This document shows positions 1 to 7,330 of a DNA stretch of 14,332 bases, piece after piece. Under the pieces are notes generated by a model that searched no databases, was not told the DNA's origin, and saw nothing but the letters and a program-made list of their open reading frames with translations. The stretch's first letter is position 1, and every line of letters begins with the position of its first letter. This DNA is from JAKACU01 sp021821185 (GTDB lineage Bacteria; Bacillota; Bacilli; Alicyclobacillales; SLC66), in NCBI GenBank assembly GCA_027343965.1, contig DAHWJX010000147.1, positions 1-14,332 of the forward strand, read 5' to 3'. A program made the translations under genes and the position numbers.

Positions 1-149
1 ATCATGCTCACATCTTCGCCTTTACAGGGGAAAGTTTTCGATTACGTCATGCTTTATCTCAAGCATCGTCGTAATCTTCAAAATACTATGTTGGCAGTGT
101 CATGCATAAATTCGTTGCGAATCTCTGCATTTTCTACTTGCGAAAAACA
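1..149 (+). mobile_element. Right end of an IS21-family insertion sequence (partial)
   Basis: The element enters from outside the window. It is recognised from the tail of an IstB-like protein (codons 3-74) followed by about 75 noncoding bases. That stretch holds three spaced copies of a short repeat: TTGGCA at 91-96, TTGCGA at 115-120 and TTGCGA at 138-143, with 24 and 23 base periodicity. IS21-family ends are known to carry multiple such internal repeats and to terminate in CA-3' (TG-5' at the other end). The best fit for the outer end is the ACA at 147-149, placed just after the last repeat. The left end and the target duplication are not visible, so the exact boundary is inferred. Confidence 0.6.
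3..74 (+). CDS. istB: IS21 helper ATPase IstB, C-terminal fragment
   Basis: Only the last 23 codons and the TAA stop are inside the window; the rest lies upstream. The tail reads HAHIFAFTGESFRLRHAL and ends QASS. This matches the conserved C-terminal signature of IstB proteins, in which a DRLxHH segment leads to an H-x-hydrophobic stretch, then G(E/D)S(Y/F)R(L/F)R. IstB is the AAA+ partner of the IstA transposase and acts in target selection and strand transfer. The two bases before codon 3 would complete a preceding codon ending in AT, compatible with the usual second His. The identification rests on a short motif, but the motif is specific and the noncoding repeats downstream agree with an IS21 end. 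Confidence 0.65.
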   Translation, partial: HAHIFAFTGESFRLRHALSQASS

Positions 150-202
150 CGTATGAGTACGATTTTCGAGCTAAGATTACCTATGAACGTGATCATGATG
201 CA

Positions 203-1084
203 TTGACGGGAATTTTGAATCGACGAGGATTTATTGACTGGCTCACACGTAAACAAGAGGAACAGGTATATGGTCTTTTGGTGATTTTGGATTTGGATGA
301 TTTTAAGTATGTGAATGATACTTTTGGGCATGAAGTGGGGGATGCTATTTTAGTTGAGGTGGGAAAGCGACTGTGCAATTTTGTTAATGTAAAAGATCTT
401 GTAGTACGTTGGGGTGGTGATGAGTTTCTTGTCGTTATCCCTTCTATGCAATTATCAGAAGCTCGAAACTATGTAGTAGAACTCCATCAACATGTGATCA
501 ATCATCCGATAACTATTCTTGATCCAAAACAGGACATCGTAGTTCGTGCCAGTATAGGTGTGGCAGAAGGACGAATTCAGGAAGACTTGTTTCGACAGGC
601 GGATCATGTCTTACTTGGTGTCAAACGTCATGGGAAAAACCGAGTAGGTTTTATGGGGGAATTTGATCAACAGAAAATGCAGAGACAACAGGGAACCATT
701 GAACTCTTGCGGCCCAATTTGCAGTGGGTTGGAGACAGTTTGCTATATCTGATGGCATTCTCACTCAAAGGTTTTTTATTAACTGATGAGAATCACTTGA
801 TTGTTGAGTCCAATACTTCATTTCAAAAAATGTCTGGATATTCTCGCTTAGAGATCATCGGTCAAAAACCAGCTTGTTTTGCATCGCCAGATCACTTTAA
901 TACGATGCAATATCCTGTCATGTACTCCATGCTGGAAAAACAAGGGTTCTGGGAAGGGCAATTTGTCAATCGTCGCCCAGATGGGACGACATGGTATGCC
1001 AATGAAATGATTACTGAGATTCGCGTTGGAGATCAGGTGATTGGGTACTGGGCATTGGTAACTGCGGAAGAGGTGGCTTTGTAG
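203..1084 (+). CDS. Diguanylate cyclase (GGDEF) with C-terminal PAS domain, 5' end cut off by the IS21 end
   Basis: The GGDEF domain would make cyclic di-GMP from two GTP. Visible are the Mg/GTP segment ILDLDDFKYVNDTFGHEVGD (residues 28-47 from the TTG at 203) and the signature RWGGDEF (69-75). The product-inhibition I-site RxxD is degraded to NVKD (62-65), so feedback inhibition is probably absent. Residues ~187-290 form a PAS domain (GFLLTDENHLI, GYSRLEIIG, NRRPDGTTW), an unusual place for it, after the catalytic domain. The open frame runs back to 110 and encodes YERDHDALTGILNRR across the nominal start, so the TTG at 203 lies inside the conserved DxLTGLxNR motif and has no ribosome binding site. 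Codons from about 152 onward still look like genuine GGDEF linker, while bases before 150 look like IS21 end. The gene is therefore most likely the 3' part of a longer sensor cyclase interrupted by the IS. Whether the remnant is translated is unknown. Confidence 0.75.
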   Translation: MTGILNRRGFIDWLTRKQEEQVYGLLVILDLDDFKYVNDTFGHEVGDAILVEVGKRLCNFVNVKDLVVRWGGDEFLVVIPSMQLSEARNYVVELHQHVINHPITILDPKQDIVVRASIGVAEGRIQEDLFRQADHVLLGVKRHGKNRVGFMGEFDQQKMQRQQGTIELLRPNLQWVGDSLLYLMAFSLKGFLLTDENHLIVESNTSFQKMSGYSRLEIIGQKPACFASPDHFNTMQYPVMYSMLEKQGFWEGQFVNRRPDGTTWYANEMITEIRVGDQVIGYWALVTAEEVAL

Positions 1085-1154
1085 GTTCAGAATAATTCAA
1101 GGTAACTCATGTTACGAACAACGAATGAAATTGTTACGAATGAAGGAATCCAGA

Positions 1155-1191
1155 CAAAAGATTGGCTTGCCAACGGCACGCCAATCTTTTG
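1155..1191. terminator. Bidirectional terminator between GGDEF gene and cheW
   Basis: A perfect 12-bp stem (1155-1166 CAAAAGATTGGC with 1180-1191) is extended inward by four more pairs (TGCC/GGCA) after one mismatch, closing on an AAC loop. A-rich and T-rich arm ends provide a U-tract in both directions. It sits between two convergent genes, so it can serve both the GGDEF transcript and the cheA-mcp-cheW transcript. Confidence 0.8.
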
Positions 1192-1236
1192 TTGGTAGTG
1201 GGATTCAGCCTCATTACTGAGTAAGCGCATTTTTTT

Positions 1237-1623
1237 CTAGTAGGCCGCCAACTCCTGATCATTAATGACAACAACTAATTGGTCATTGTTTTGAACAATT
1301 CCCAAAACTAGATCGGAAATCTCGTCGCGCATTTCAAGTTGATCCTCAGAGATATCCTGCACATCTAGCGCTTCATCTACGACAAAGGCAGTCTGCCCGA
1401 TCACCATCAAACGTGTGTCTTCCGTAAAATCGCCTAATGGAAAATGCAGTATGGAACGCAAATCAGCCACTGTCATAACAACACCGCGCAAATTCATTAT
1501 CCCTACGACATGTTCTGGCGCATGAGGAACCGGACGAATCGGTTGAACCTTTTCGATCGATCGTACAGCCTCTACGGCAACGGCGTACAACTCCTGATCG
1601 ATGCGAAACGTGACGAGTTTCAT
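1237..1623 (-). CDS. cheW: CheW chemotaxis adaptor protein
   Basis: CheW couples chemoreceptors to the CheA kinase in the cytoplasmic signalling array. The 128-residue protein is a single CheW-like SH3-type fold. It starts MKLVTFRIDQELYAVAVEAV and carries the family core GIMNLRGVVMTVADLR (41-56), with the NLRG turn that contacts receptor and CheA P5. It is short compared with common CheW proteins (about 140-160 residues), mainly at the C-terminus, but the fold's conserved strands are present. Its ATG overlaps the receptor stop codon (ATGA, 1620-1623), and a good ribosome binding site (GAGGAGG) lies in the end of the receptor gene, so translation is probably coupled. It is the last gene of the cheA-mcp-cheW operon and is followed by a strong hairpin terminator. 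Confidence 0.92.
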   Translation of the reverse strand: MKLVTFRIDQELYAVAVEAVRSIEKVQPIRPVPHAPEHVVGIMNLRGVVMTVADLRSILHFPLGDFTEDTRLMVIGQTAFVVDEALDVQDISEDQLEMRDEISDLVLGIVQNNDQLVVVINDQELAAY

Positions 1624-3440
1624 ATGTTGTCCTCCTCAAGAGGTTCCTTGAGTGATTCCATGTGTGGTGCTTCAGGTAGAGTTTCGCCGAGGGGTTCTTT
1701 GATCCATGACACCTTAAATTGTGAAGACTGATCGGTAAGATTGACGGCGTGTTCCGCTAAATTATTGCTCGAGGTCGCGATTTCTTCCATAGCGGCTGTC
1801 TGCTGTTGTGCGGTAGCTGATACCGAGCGAATCTCATCTGCCACTTGGTTGGATAGTTCGACCATGCCTTGAACAGTCGACTGGACAGCGGAAGCATGAT
1901 TGTCCATCGTTTCAGAGGCATTCGATACGGAGTGAATTTGTTCTAGTACCCCTTGCAGACGTTCACCGATACTCTCAAAGACAGAACTCACTTGCTGCAT
2001 AGCATCGGTTCCTAACGATACTTGACGTTTTTCTTCGTTAGCTGCCGCAACAGATTCTTCCGTTTCTTTTTGCATTTCAACGACGAGAGATGCAATTTGC
2101 TGTGCAGCAGCTCGGGAATTTTCAGCGAGTCGACGTACTTCGTCTGCTACGACCGCAAAACCGCGTCCTTGTTCCCCTGCTCGTGCTGCTTCAATAGCAG
2201 CGTTTAACGCTAAAAGGTTTGTCTGTTCCGCGATTTCATTAATCATTTGAATGATCTTTCCAATTTCACTAGAACGGCCATGCAAGCGTTCGATGCGTTC
2301 AAAGTTTAGGTTGACATTGGACTGAATCGCATGCATTTGATCGAGTGCTTTATTGACCGTAGCATCTCCACGATTTTTTTGTTGGGCGAGTTCAGCTGAG
2401 TAGGTTTGCGTTACGTCGGCGCTGTTTGCGACCAAGTGAATCGTAGATAGCAATTCGTCCAATGTTTGCGCCATTTGATCGGCATTGTCACTTTGCTGTT
2501 GGGCAATTTCCGCCACACGTGATGCAGATGTTGCCAAATGTGTTGAGGATGCGGCGACTTCTTGTGTCGTTGCCGTTAATTCTTGCGATGTTCCGCCAAG
2601 ATCAGCAGATGTAGCCTGGATGCGGGAAATAAGAGCAGTCATTGTTTCTTTCATGGCGACAAATGAATCAGCGAGCGCTTGGGTTTCTCTATGTCTAGCC
2701 TTGAAGTTGCTTTTTTTCGTAAAATCTCCATTGGCCATTTCACTCGCCGCTTCAACGAGCGGCTTTAATGCACCTGTAATTTGCCTTGACAGCACATAAC
2801 CGATGATTGCAGAAAGAATGATAACGACAACAACGCCTGCAACTTGCGCCATGTTAGAGGTGGCAAGACTGGAATCAAGAGCGGTTTGTTTTTGATGCAC
2901 CGTCGCGATAACTGAACTGGTTAACGTCAGGAGTGGTTGATCAATGTTGTTGATGGGAACCAAGGCAAACGGCGTCTGCGCTTCTGTGACGATATCCTTA
3001 AGTGTCGTGGTTGTCTGCATCGATTGCATCGTCGTAAGTCCAATCGCAATGTTCGCTAGATATTGTTGCCACTGAGTCACGAATTGATCGATGTATTGGT
3101 TATATTCCTGGCGATGATGAGGGGAAGTTTTGCTGATCAAATTTCGCAAGGAAGAAATCTGCTGATTGGTTTCCGTGACATCGTTTGCGTACTCCTGATA
3201 GTACTGGTCTTGAACAGGAAGGTTGTGCGATAAAAGATACCGCGCAGCATCGCTGTCGGTCATACGGACATCGTAACCAAGCGCTTGGGCTTGACTCAAT
3301 AGCACCTCATCCTGGTTGATGATGTTCATTGCCAGTCCCATAGTTGCTCGTGACTCGTAGGTCACTACCCCCATACTGGCCATAATAACAATGATCAGTA
3401 AGACGAACCCACCGTATAATTGGCTGCGTATCGTTTTCAT
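1620..3440 (-). CDS. Methyl-accepting chemotaxis protein (transmembrane chemoreceptor)
   Basis: This is a 606-residue membrane receptor that would control CheA activity. Membrane segments are at ~8-28 and ~198-217. Between them lies an extracytoplasmic, all-helical domain of about 165 residues of the four-helix-bundle type, with no recognisable Cache/PAS signature. A HAMP domain follows (~218-272, with P227 and a GDF at 238-240), then a long coiled-coil signalling domain whose hairpin tip EIAEQTNLLALNAAIEAARA (402-421) and GRGFAVVADEVRRLAENS (425-442) are nearly invariant in the family. Q/E-rich candidate methylation sites are visible (for example TATTQEVAAS ~289-298). The tail is acidic (LKEPLEEDNI) and carries no recognisable CheR-tethering pentapeptide. 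The ribosome binding site AGGAGA lies 8 bases before the ATG. The gene follows cheA by 35 bases and overlaps cheW by 4. The ligand is unknown. Confidence 0.93.
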   Translation of the reverse strand: MKTIRSQLYGGFVLLIIVIMASMGVVTYESRATMGLAMNIINQDEVLLSQAQALGYDVRMTDSDAARYLLSHNLPVQDQYYQEYANDVTETNQQISSLRNLISKTSPHHRQEYNQYIDQFVTQWQQYLANIAIGLTTMQSMQTTTTLKDIVTEAQTPFALVPINNIDQPLLTLTSSVIATVHQKQTALDSSLATSNMAQVAGVVVVIILSAIIGYVLSRQITGALKPLVEAASEMANGDFTKKSNFKARHRETQALADSFVAMKETMTALISRIQATSADLGGTSQELTATTQEVAASSTHLATSASRVAEIAQQQSDNADQMAQTLDELLSTIHLVANSADVTQTYSAELAQQKNRGDATVNKALDQMHAIQSNVNLNFERIERLHGRSSEIGKIIQMINEIAEQTNLLALNAAIEAARAGEQGRGFAVVADEVRRLAENSRAAAQQIASLVVEMQKETEESVAAANEEKRQVSLGTDAMQQVSSVFESIGERLQGVLEQIHSVSNASETMDNHASAVQSTVQGMVELSNQVADEIRSVSATAQQQTAAMEEIATSSNNLAEHAVNLTDQSSQFKVSWIKEPLGETLPEAPHMESLKEPLEEDNI

Positions 3441-3475
3441 CCAGTTTCTCTCCTAGGAACTATAGAATCATGAAG

Positions 3476-5794
3476 CTATTCGATGAAAGAATTTGCGTCG
3501 ATAATTAATGCAACATCACCATCGCCGAGGATCGTTGCTCCCGCAAAATAGGGGATGGTTTTTAACTTTTGATCGAGCGTTTTTAAGACAACTTCGAATT
3601 GACCGATTAACTCATCCACGACGATGCCAACCACTTTTTCACCGCGATTGACAAATACGACAAAACTTTGCTGATCAGGTTCAGGTTCACCAAAGACCTG
3701 CCCAGCTCGAATAAGTGGAACCACTTTGCCACGCCAAATCACAACTTCATCGCCATGCACAGTTTTGGCATTTTGCAGTGTGTCTGTCTCTGCAATGCTA
3801 CTGATGGGAATAAGGTAGGGATGTGCCCCTATACGCACCATTAAACCGTCCATGATCGCCAAAGTCATTGGTAAGCGAACAACAAAACGCGTGCCTTTAC
3901 CCACCTCAGAGAAGATATCAACCTTGCCTGATAAGGATTCGATCTTCGCTCGCACAACATCAAGACCCACCCCACGCCCGGACAGATCACTAATCGTATC
4001 TGCGGTCGAAAAGCCTGATGCAAAGAGGAGTTGGTGCACCTGATGATCAGTTAGATGATCGCTTGCTTTGATGAGGCCGCTATCAACAGCCTTTTTAAAC
4101 ACTTTTTCGCGATCGATACCGCGTCCGTCATCTTCGACTTCGATAAAAACGTGGTTGCCTGCAGCATAGGCGCGTAAGGCGATATTTCCTTTTTCAGGTT
4201 TACGTGAAAGTTGCCGGTCGATAGGAGCTTCGATGCCATGATCGAGAGAATTTCGCAACATGTGCATAATGGGATCCCCAATTTCCTCGACAACAGTGCG
4301 ATCAAGTTCGGTATCTTGACCGGTGACGGTAAACTCCACTTCTTTATGCAACTGTTGAGCGGTATCTCGAACCATGCGAGGAAAGCGGTTAAACACACTC
4401 TCGACAGGTACCATGCGAATGGACATGATCAGTTCTTGTAGTTGACTCGACAACCGACTCATATGGTCTACCGTCTCCGTTAAACCCGTGTGTCCAATCT
4501 CGGCACGAATTCGCTCAAGTCGCGTCTTGTCAATAACAAGTTCGGATACGAGGTTCATCAAGTCATCAAGTTTATCGGTATCGACGCGAATGGTGTTCAT
4601 CTTGCGCCGCTCTTGCACAGAATTTTGTGCCTTCGTGCTCATGACAGCACTTTGGTTTGGACCTCGTACAGCATGGTCATTTTCTTGTTGCCATTCGCGA
4701 AGCTCAACAATCTCCAGTTCTGCAACATGATCGATAGCATGGTGAATGGTTTCGATAGGATCGTTTGACCACATGACGAACAGCACATACCGATCCATTA
4801 GCTCTTGCTCAATTTGCTGCACATGAGGATTGGTAAACAAGAGATGATTTTGACCGCCAACAGCTTCAAATAAGGTAAATACACGTGCTCCTTTCATTTG
4901 ACATGTCTGTGAGAGAAGTACACCCACTTCGTACACATGGATCCCTTGCTTAAGCGCCTGTTCGATCACGGATTTTACAGCTTCATCTTCGGTAACGTGG
5001 CGATCAGTTGGTAATAGATTGTCCGTTCGCGCAAAGGTGGTGTCCGCTTGTTTAGTCCATTCGGACATCGCTACGATAACGATCTCCGAGATAATCGAAA
5101 GAGACCTACCGATCGCTTCGACGTCCTCTGTGCTTGCAAGAACGACAGTGATGTTGCCTTGGTAATCACCTGCATCAAGGATTGACGCATCAGGAACGGT
5201 ATGTAGTATTTGATTTTGATCAATGCGTTGGAGCCATTGCGCAAACCTTGCCAAGGGCATGAGGCAATCCTTCGTAAAACCAATCTCAATTTCGTAGACA
5301 CGATACCCTTGATCAATGACTCTTTGCGCTACAGTTTGAATTACATCACTATCTATAGAACCCTGTGCCGCTAAGGATGGAACTGACACGGATGTGCTAT
5401 GCTGCTGTTTTTGCGCCACAGGAGATTTTGCTGTGGCAAGTTCTCCGACGACCTGTTGAAAACCTATGTCAGGTTCTTCACCCGATGATTCGATACCGTC
5501 TAAAAGCCCTTCGAGTAAATCAAGAGCATGCAACAGGGCACTGACCACGGGTGTTGAAACAGATAGCTTTCCATTGCGAAGATCATCTAACAAGTTCTCT
5601 GCTTTATGTGTGATCTCGCCCATGCGGTTAAATCCCATGGTCATAGACATACCCTTTATGGTGTGCGCGGCACGAAAGATCGTGGCTACGGCAGATGTAT
5701 CTCCCGTTTTTTCCATGTCGATCAAACCGTCGGACCAGGCCTGCAGGTGCTCCCTTGTCTCATCGATAAACATCGATAAGTATTCTTGATTCAT
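3476..5794 (-). CDS. cheA: Chemotaxis histidine kinase CheA with two tandem P2-like domains
   Basis: CheA autophosphorylates and passes phosphate to response regulators under receptor/CheW control. The 772-residue order is P1 HPt (1-~105, phospho-acceptor H44 in AAHTIKGMS), two repeated docking domains (~160-246 and ~281-368), P3 dimerisation (~399-462), P4 ATPase (N-box HMLRNSLDHGIE 511-522, G1 DDGRGID 555-561, G2 GRGVGLDVV 606-614) and P5 CheW-like domain (~645-772). The two middle copies align over their length: QGYRVYEIEI/QGIHVYEVGV, then a C-x-M with an AR, then EIVIVAMSEW/ELEIVELREW. Both match the CheY-docking P2 fold (helix after a conserved Cys), where most CheAs have one copy. The ATG is preceded by AAGGAG at 8 bases. 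It is the first gene of the operon; an isolated TATGAT lies about 30 bases upstream of the ribosome binding site, without a convincing -35. No cheY is present in the window. Confidence 0.95.
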   Translation of the reverse strand: MNQEYLSMFIDETREHLQAWSDGLIDMEKTGDTSAVATIFRAAHTIKGMSMTMGFNRMGEITHKAENLLDDLRNGKLSVSTPVVSALLHALDLLEGLLDGIESSGEEPDIGFQQVVGELATAKSPVAQKQQHSTSVSVPSLAAQGSIDSDVIQTVAQRVIDQGYRVYEIEIGFTKDCLMPLARFAQWLQRIDQNQILHTVPDASILDAGDYQGNITVVLASTEDVEAIGRSLSIISEIVIVAMSEWTKQADTTFARTDNLLPTDRHVTEDEAVKSVIEQALKQGIHVYEVGVLLSQTCQMKGARVFTLFEAVGGQNHLLFTNPHVQQIEQELMDRYVLFVMWSNDPIETIHHAIDHVAELEIVELREWQQENDHAVRGPNQSAVMSTKAQNSVQERRKMNTIRVDTDKLDDLMNLVSELVIDKTRLERIRAEIGHTGLTETVDHMSRLSSQLQELIMSIRMVPVESVFNRFPRMVRDTAQQLHKEVEFTVTGQDTELDRTVVEEIGDPIMHMLRNSLDHGIEAPIDRQLSRKPEKGNIALRAYAAGNHVFIEVEDDGRGIDREKVFKKAVDSGLIKASDHLTDHQVHQLLFASGFSTADTISDLSGRGVGLDVVRAKIESLSGKVDIFSEVGKGTRFVVRLPMTLAIMDGLMVRIGAHPYLIPISSIAETDTLQNAKTVHGDEVVIWRGKVVPLIRAGQVFGEPEPDQQSFVVFVNRGEKVVGIVVDELIGQFEVVLKTLDQKLKTIPYFAGATILGDGDVALIIDANSFIE

Positions 5795-5906
5795 TCAGTT
5801 CACTCCTTGAACCCGGTAACAGATCATACTCGTTGTTAATGTTGGATGAATACACATTTCGATTTTCTCAGTTGACATTCCTGCCAAAGAATCGACAAAT
5901 AACAAA

Positions 5907-5931
5907 AAAAGGCGCACAGTGTGCGCCTTTT
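5907..5931 (-). terminator. Rho-independent terminator of the LysM-SleB gene
   Basis: An 11-bp perfect stem (5907-5917 AAAAGGCGCAC with 5921-5931) has a 3-base loop. Read on the minus strand it is followed by a run of seven or more U residues. It lies 16 bases after the stop of the wall hydrolase gene and about 110 bases upstream of cheA, so it isolates the chemosensory operon from the upstream gene. Confidence 0.85.
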
Positions 5932-5946
5932 AGTGCTTTTTCTACA

Positions 5947-6753
5947 TTAGGAAGCAAATGTGAGGCTGCCATAGGTGGCAATGGCAGGTTGTGTAAATAC
6001 CCAACTGTTCGCTGGAGTTTGAGCAGCATTGTAAAATACGTACGCGCCAGGAATAATATCGTTACCAGCAAGAACCTGTTGTGCGGCTTGCTGATCTTGT
6101 GCCGTGGGTTGTACTTTATAAATCCAGCCATTGGCTACACAGGTAAATTGGGCATGACCATTAATCGTTTGAAAAATAACGCCTTGTACAGAACTGGCAT
6201 AGTAGGGTGAGTGCGTTCGATTCATGATCACTGCACCTACGGCCAGTTTTGCAGCATAGGGTTGTCCAGTTGCTTCTGCTGCGATAACTCTTGTCATCCA
6301 ATATAAGTTTGTGGAATTTGATGCTGTTCCGCTACTTACTGTTGGCGTAGAGGCCATAGACGTTGACGGTGGAAGAGCAAGGACTTGACCCACTTGTAAA
6401 TTCGTCACATTAATCGTGCTATTGGCAGTTTGAAGTGAACCTAAAGCGATGCCTAGACGATGAGCGATTAACCATTCGGTGTCACCCGGTTGAACCACAT
6501 ACGTGTTGGGGGCCGAAGCATTTGGCACTGATAAAACTTGGCCTACTTGCAAGTTATTAGCAGGAACGGTTGGGTTGGCTGCCTCTAAAGCTGCCATGGA
6601 GACATGCAACTTATTGGCGATAATCCAATATGTGTCTGATGCTACTACGGTATACGACGATGAAGTTGCGGCGAACGTTGGCACACTATAAGTAAGCGGT
6701 ACCATAGCAGTAAGAGCTAGCACGGCTACCATTTTCTTTAGTTCGATTATCAT
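5947..6753 (-). CDS. Secreted LysM-LysM cell wall hydrolase, SleB/Hydrolase_2 family
   Basis: This is a predicted peptidoglycan-degrading enzyme acting outside the membrane, related to spore cortex-lytic SleB and the CwlJ family. The 268 residues begin with a signal peptide (charged MIIELKK, hydrophobic 8-24, likely cleavage after TFA near residue 28). Two LysM glycan-binding repeats follow (~34-77 YTVVASDTYWIIANKL and ~84-128 YVVQPGDTEWLIAHRL, each ending NLQVGQVL), then a Ser/Thr-rich linker (~129-148) and the hydrolase domain (~149-268). That domain has RVIAAEATGQPYAAKLAV, where E160 is the probable catalytic Glu, as well as NRTHSPYY and YVFYNAAQTP. The ribosome binding site (GAGGAGG) is strong but only four bases from the ATG. 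The gene stands alone and ends at a good terminator. Whether it acts in germination or vegetative growth cannot be told from the sequence. Confidence 0.88.
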   Translation of the reverse strand: MIIELKKMVAVLALTAMVPLTYSVPTFAATSSSYTVVASDTYWIIANKLHVSMAALEAANPTVPANNLQVGQVLSVPNASAPNTYVVQPGDTEWLIAHRLGIALGSLQTANSTINVTNLQVGQVLALPPSTSMASTPTVSSGTASNSTNLYWMTRVIAAEATGQPYAAKLAVGAVIMNRTHSPYYASSVQGVIFQTINGHAQFTCVANGWIYKVQPTAQDQQAAQQVLAGNDIIPGAYVFYNAAQTPANSWVFTQPAIATYGSLTFAS

Positions 6754-6876
6754 GATGCCTCCTCAGGGGTTGTCTGCTCGAGCTGTGGCTATACCATAAC
6801 AAATCCAGTCGGAAAAAATCCAGTTAAAGATTTTGGCAATAGCAGTCGAAAGATTTCTCAATAGGATTCAGCGACT

Positions 6877-6906
6877 TCGACAGTATTTTTATGGATATGC
6901 TGTTAT
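6877..6906 (+). promoter_or_regulatory. Possible extended -10 promoter upstream of the 38-codon ORF
   Basis: TCGACA (6877-6882, five of six to TTGACA) lies 18 bases before TGTTAT (6901-6906), which is preceded by TG-n. The small ORF starts about 50 bases downstream. The -10 match is only four of six, so this is a weak prediction that mainly adds support to the ORF. Confidence 0.3.
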
Positions 6907-6955
6907 GGTGAGACACAAAGCCACATGAAAATGAGAGATCGCGAGGGAACATCCC

Positions 6956-7072
6956 ATGGGTCGATGTATGGAAGTGTGGTCACCGCTAAAATGGGTCGGC
7001 GTCCGATTTTTTATTGATGATGAGGGTACTTGGTGGGTGCGTACCGGAAGAGGGCGCCGCCGAAAAGTTTAG
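6956..7072 (+). CDS. Possible small Trp/Arg-rich protein (38 aa), not recognised
   Basis: The stretch between the wall hydrolase and the spo0E-like gene would otherwise be about 360 empty bases. It contains an ATG-started frame of 38 codons (MGRCMEVW, then LKWVGVRFFIDDEGTWWVR, then TGRGRRRKV). The composition looks protein-like: four Trp, a hydrophobic-acidic beta-like core and a strongly basic tail of seven Arg/Lys. GAGGG lies about 8 bases before the ATG, and a possible promoter is 50 bases upstream. An internal ATG at 6968 is a second start option. I do not recognise a family and assign no function. The shortness means chance cannot be excluded; conservation in relatives would decide. Confidence 0.4.
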   Translation: MGRCMEVWSPLKWVGVRFFIDDEGTWWVRTGRGRRRKV

Positions 7073-7111
7073 CTTGTGGCCAAATAAAGTGGTTGCAAGA
7101 ACAATATTTCT

Positions 7112-7306
7112 TCATGGAAGTAAGTCCCGTTTATCTTTATTGCATTGTTTTATATAGGCTATAACCATCTCGTCGAGTTGCAAGGATAAAGTCATGAGAC
7201 GCTGATCTTGGAAGTTTTCAGTCATGGCGTAACAATCGCTCATTTTTTTGCGCAAATTCTCCATCGCTTGTAAAGACTTGCGATGGGACGCAGAAGCTGG
7301 CTTCAT
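7112..7306 (-). CDS. Spo0E-like sporulation regulatory phosphatase
   Basis: Small Spo0E-family proteins dephosphorylate the master regulator Spo0A~P and so delay sporulation. The 64-residue product shows the family pattern of a helical hairpin: MENLRKKM (15-22) in the first helix, then LSLQLDEMVIAYIKQ (40-54), where SLQLD corresponds to the SQELD signature carrying the catalytic Asp (here D45). Two residues of that motif differ (QE to LQ), so activity is likely but not certain. I chose the ATG at 7306 because AAAGGA lies 7 bases upstream. An in-frame TTG at 7327 would add seven residues but has no ribosome binding site. The gene is divergent from the 2H phosphoesterase and appears to share a promoter region with it. 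Confidence 0.72.
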   Translation of the reverse strand: MKPASASHRKSLQAMENLRKKMSDCYAMTENFQDQRLMTLSLQLDEMVIAYIKQCNKDKRDLLP

Positions 7307-7330
7307 AAGCCCATCCTTTCTTGCCAAAAG

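Noticed and set aside
1155..1191. Repeat-containing small RNA or attachment site
   Set aside because: The hairpin lies between convergent genes and has the shape of an ordinary bidirectional terminator.
4051..4398. Minus-strand ORF of 115 codons inside cheA in another frame
   Set aside because: It is wholly inside the P3/P4 coding region of cheA, with no start signal.
5833..6210. Plus-strand ORF of 125 codons across the terminator and the wall hydrolase gene
   Set aside because: It reads through the hairpin terminator and lies opposite the SleB domain; no motif is seen.
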